Position numbers and translations under genes: made by a program
Assembly (NCBI GenBank): GCA_902767285.1
Contig: CACXHC010000004.1
Span: 1 to 17,429, forward strand
Source of the DNA: an uncultured Ruminococcus sp.
Lineage (GTDB): Bacteria > Bacillota > Clostridia > Oscillospirales > Acutalibacteraceae
Length of the DNA: 17,429 bases
Direction of reading: 5' to 3'
Shown: positions 15,504-17,429 of the stretch, one piece after another
Position numbering within the stretch: the first letter of the stretch is position 1
Layout of the letters: each line of letters starts with the position of its first letter
Notes under the pieces: model-generated
Databases searched by the model: none
What the model saw: only the letters and a program-made list of their open reading frames with translations
Told to the model about the DNA's origin: nothing

Positions 15504-17249
15504 ATGTCAGATTCAAATGTAACGGTATTGTTCTCTGATGTCAATACCATGTGGACGCTCATCGGAGCGGCACTCGTGTTCTTTATGCAGGCGGGATTTG
15601 CGGCAGTGGAAGCCGGATTTACTCGTTCAAAAAACAGCGGAAATATTATTATGAAAAACCTTATGGATTTTTCGATTGGAACACCGCTTTATTGGCTTGT
15701 AGGATTCGGTATAATGTTCGGTACAAACTCGGCGATATTCGGAGGCATCGACCTTTTTACAAGAGGTGATTATACCGCAATACTCCCTGATGGAGTAAGT
15801 TTTCCTGCTTATTTTATTTTCCAGACTGTATTCTGTGCCACAGCTGCAACGATTGTTTCTGGTGCTATGGCTGAAAGAACAAAATTTTCTTCATACTGCA
15901 TTTATTCGGCAATTATAAGCCTTATTATATATCCTGTTTCGGGACATTGGATTTGGGGCGGCGGCTGGCTTGCTCAGCTCGGATTCCATGATTTCGCAGG
16001 TTCCACAGCGGTTCACATGCTTGGCGGACTTTGTGCGTTGATTGGTGCGGCTATCCTTGGGGCTCGTATCGGCAAGTACGGTAAAGACGGCAAGCCGAGA
16101 GCTATTCCCGGTCATAATATCCCGCTTGGGGCTTTGGGGGTATTTATTCTTTGGTTCTGCTGGTTTGGATTCAACGGCGGTTCAACGGTTTCTATGACAA
16201 ACGGAGGAGCAGAGCTTGCATCGGTAGTATTTGTAAACACAAACCTTGCGGCGGCTGTTGCTACGCTCGCAACTATGATAATCACATGGATTAGATACAA
16301 AAAGCCTGATGTTTCAATGACTCTCAACGGTTCTCTTGCAGGACTTGTAGCTATAACTGCAAGCTGTGACTGCGTGAATACATGGGCAGCAGCAGTTATC
16401 GGTATTATTTCGGCATTTGCGGTAGTATTCGGAATCGAATTTGTTGATAAAGTGCTTAAGATAGACGACCCCGTTGGTGCAGTAGGTGTTCACTTTGTAA
16501 ACGGACTTTTGGGAACAATTTTAACGGGTGTATTCGCTTCAAATGAGTTTCTGAAAGAAAACGGCATGACAAGAGGATATTTTTTCGGCGTACAGTGTCT
16601 CGGAGCATTAGCAGTAATTCTTTGGGGCGGTGTTATGATAACAATAACATTCCTTATTATAAAGAAAACTGTGGGACTTCGTGTTACTCGTGAAGAAGAA
16701 CTTCAGGGACTTGATTTGCCCGAACATGGTCTTATAAGTGCATACGCAGATTTCCAGCCGATATTCGCAACAATGTCTGCACCGGTAAAGAACGACCTCG
16801 CATTAAACACAGATGCACCGAAAGCAGATATAGACGAAGCTGTTCCGGTTGTTCTCAAAACTCCGAAGTCGGTTACAGCATCCGATGTGAAGATGACAAA
16901 AATCGAAATATTTGTCCGTCAGGAGTGTTTCGAGTCGCTCAAGCAGGCTATGCTTGATATTGGAATTACGGGCATGACCGTAACCAATATTCTCGGCTGT
17001 GGTGTTCAGAAGGGCAGACCGTCTTATTACAGAGGTGCTGTTCAGGAGATAACACTTCACCCCCGTGTTCAGGTTGAAATCGTTGTCAGCAAGATACCGG
17101 TAAGAAAGGTAATCGATGCGGCAAAGAGCGTTATGTACACAGGTCACACGGGTGACGGAAAAATTTTCATTTACGATGTCGAAAACGTAATAAAAGTTCG
17201 TACAGGCGAAGAAGGCGTTGACGCTCTTCAGGACGAAGAACAGTATTAA
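15504..17249 (+). CDS. amt: Ammonium transporter fused to a C-terminal P-II signalling domain
   Basis: A 581-residue membrane protein in two parts. Residues about 10-410 are an Amt channel with about eleven hydrophobic segments: the pore twin histidines H171 (TAVHMLGG) and H330 (VGVHFVNG), the structural Asp163 in HDFAGS, W149 in the periplasmic ammonium site (SGHWIWGGGW), and the phenylalanine-rich gate segments FQTVF and WFGFNGGS. A polar linker follows. Residues 464 to about 575 are a complete P-II domain: QKGRPSYYRGA T-loop with a Tyr at the place of the E. coli uridylylated Tyr51, VQVEIVV, and TGHTGDGKIF for nucleotide binding. P-II proteins normally bind Amt as separate subunits to close the channel when nitrogen is plentiful; here the regulator is tethered. 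ATG 15504 has AAGGGA upstream. Probably cotranscribed with glnN. Confidence 0.95.
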   Translation: MSDSNVTVLFSDVNTMWTLIGAALVFFMQAGFAAVEAGFTRSKNSGNIIMKNLMDFSIGTPLYWLVGFGIMFGTNSAIFGGIDLFTRGDYTAILPDGVSFPAYFIFQTVFCATAATIVSGAMAERTKFSSYCIYSAIISLIIYPVSGHWIWGGGWLAQLGFHDFAGSTAVHMLGGLCALIGAAILGARIGKYGKDGKPRAIPGHNIPLGALGVFILWFCWFGFNGGSTVSMTNGGAELASVVFVNTNLAAAVATLATMIITWIRYKKPDVSMTLNGSLAGLVAITASCDCVNTWAAAVIGIISAFAVVFGIEFVDKVLKIDDPVGAVGVHFVNGLLGTILTGVFASNEFLKENGMTRGYFFGVQCLGALAVILWGGVMITITFLIIKKTVGLRVTREEELQGLDLPEHGLISAYADFQPIFATMSAPVKNDLALNTDAPKADIDEAVPVVLKTPKSVTASDVKMTKIEIFVRQECFESLKQAMLDIGITGMTVTNILGCGVQKGRPSYYRGAVQEITLHPRVQVEIVVSKIPVRKVIDAAKSVMYTGHTGDGKIFIYDVENVIKVRTGEEGVDALQDEEQY

Positions 17250-17260
17250 TATTTTAAATA

Positions 17261-17285
17261 GGGGCTGTGAAAAAACAACAGCCCC
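17261..17285 (+). terminator. Hairpin after amt, possible terminator
   Basis: GGGGCTGT and ACAGCCCC form a perfect 8-bp GC-rich stem with a nine-base loop, 11 bases past the amt stop. It is followed by GGGAAATTTCC, another small palindrome, and not directly by a U tract; T-rich sequence comes only at about 17300. It may act as a weak terminator or as a 3' end stabiliser. Confidence 0.45.
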
Positions 17286-17309
17286 GGGAAATTTCCGATT
17301 TGTTGTTTA

Positions 17310-17388
17310 TTTTCTCTTCTTTTTTTTGAAAAAAAAAGAAGCAAAAAAACTTTTACTATATAAATTTTATGTGTTTCAACGAACATTC
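17310..17388 (+). repeat. 80-bp AT-rich dispersed repeat, copy B
   Basis: Second copy of the repeat at 11167-11246, same orientation, 79 bases, from TTTTCTCTTC to CGAACATTC. Outside these limits the two surroundings have no similarity. It lies in the 3' region of amt, while copy A is in the ANTAR leader, so position relative to genes is not conserved. Confidence 0.85.
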
Positions 17389-17405
17389 CTTAAACTTAAA
17401 CAAAT

Positions 17406-17429
17406 CCGACTGCACAAGTACGCAGTCGG
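17406..17429. repeat. Hairpin at the right edge of the window
   Basis: CCGACTGC and GCAGTCGG form a perfect 8-bp stem with an eight-base loop ending exactly at the window edge. It may be the base of a terminator for a convergent gene or for amt, but the sequence that would follow is outside the window. Confidence 0.4.

Overview
This window looks like a chromosomal nitrogen-assimilation locus from a low-to-mid GC Gram-positive anaerobe, most likely a Clostridia member of the Ruminococcaceae/Oscillospiraceae type. The reasons are strong Gram-positive Shine-Dalgarno sites, near-consensus sigma-A promoters, a type III glutamine synthetase, an ammonium transporter fused to a P-II domain, an ANTAR regulator beside nitrogen genes, and the DapL (LL-diaminopimelate aminotransferase) route to diaminopimelate. 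Species cannot be fixed from the sequence alone. No tRNA, rRNA, CRISPR array, transposase or phage gene was seen.

Layout. Positions 1-650 (minus strand): a strong promoter leaving the window, a small secreted protein of unknown function (105-461) with its own promoter, and a hairpin that probably ends the large operon. Positions 696-10355 (minus strand, read right to left): pyrG, gltB, gltD, dapF and dapL, tightly packed with overlapping or nearly touching ends. Upstream on the same strand are an ANTAR RNA-binding regulator (10552-11136) and a short type I glutamine synthetase homologue (11426-12625). Positions 12626-13247 form a divergent control region with two near-consensus promoters facing away from each other. 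Positions 13248-17249 (plus strand): type III glutamine synthetase glnN and an Amt/P-II fusion. An 80-bp dispersed repeat occurs in direct orientation at 11167-11246 and 17310-17388, bracketing glnA-glnN-amt.

How the genes work together. Amt brings in ammonium; GS III, and perhaps the GS I homologue, fixes it into glutamine; GltBD turns glutamine plus 2-oxoglutarate into glutamate; PyrG spends glutamine; DapL uses glutamate as amino donor and DapF completes meso-diaminopimelate for lysine and peptidoglycan.

The most interesting signal is in the leaders. Each of glnA, glnN and amt has, close to the predicted or possible transcript start, a small hairpin with a six-base loop that has A at position 1 and G at position 4 and a closing C-G pair. 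This is the known recognition mark of ANTAR antiterminators. In glnA and glnN the hairpin shares bases with an intrinsic terminator, so only one of the two can form. The nearby ANTAR protein has a receiver domain without the phosphorylatable Asp, and the adjacent GS I homologue lacks the flap Glu and the C-terminal tail. Together these suggest a self-contained nitrogen-responsive antitermination circuit whose input is not ordinary phosphorylation.
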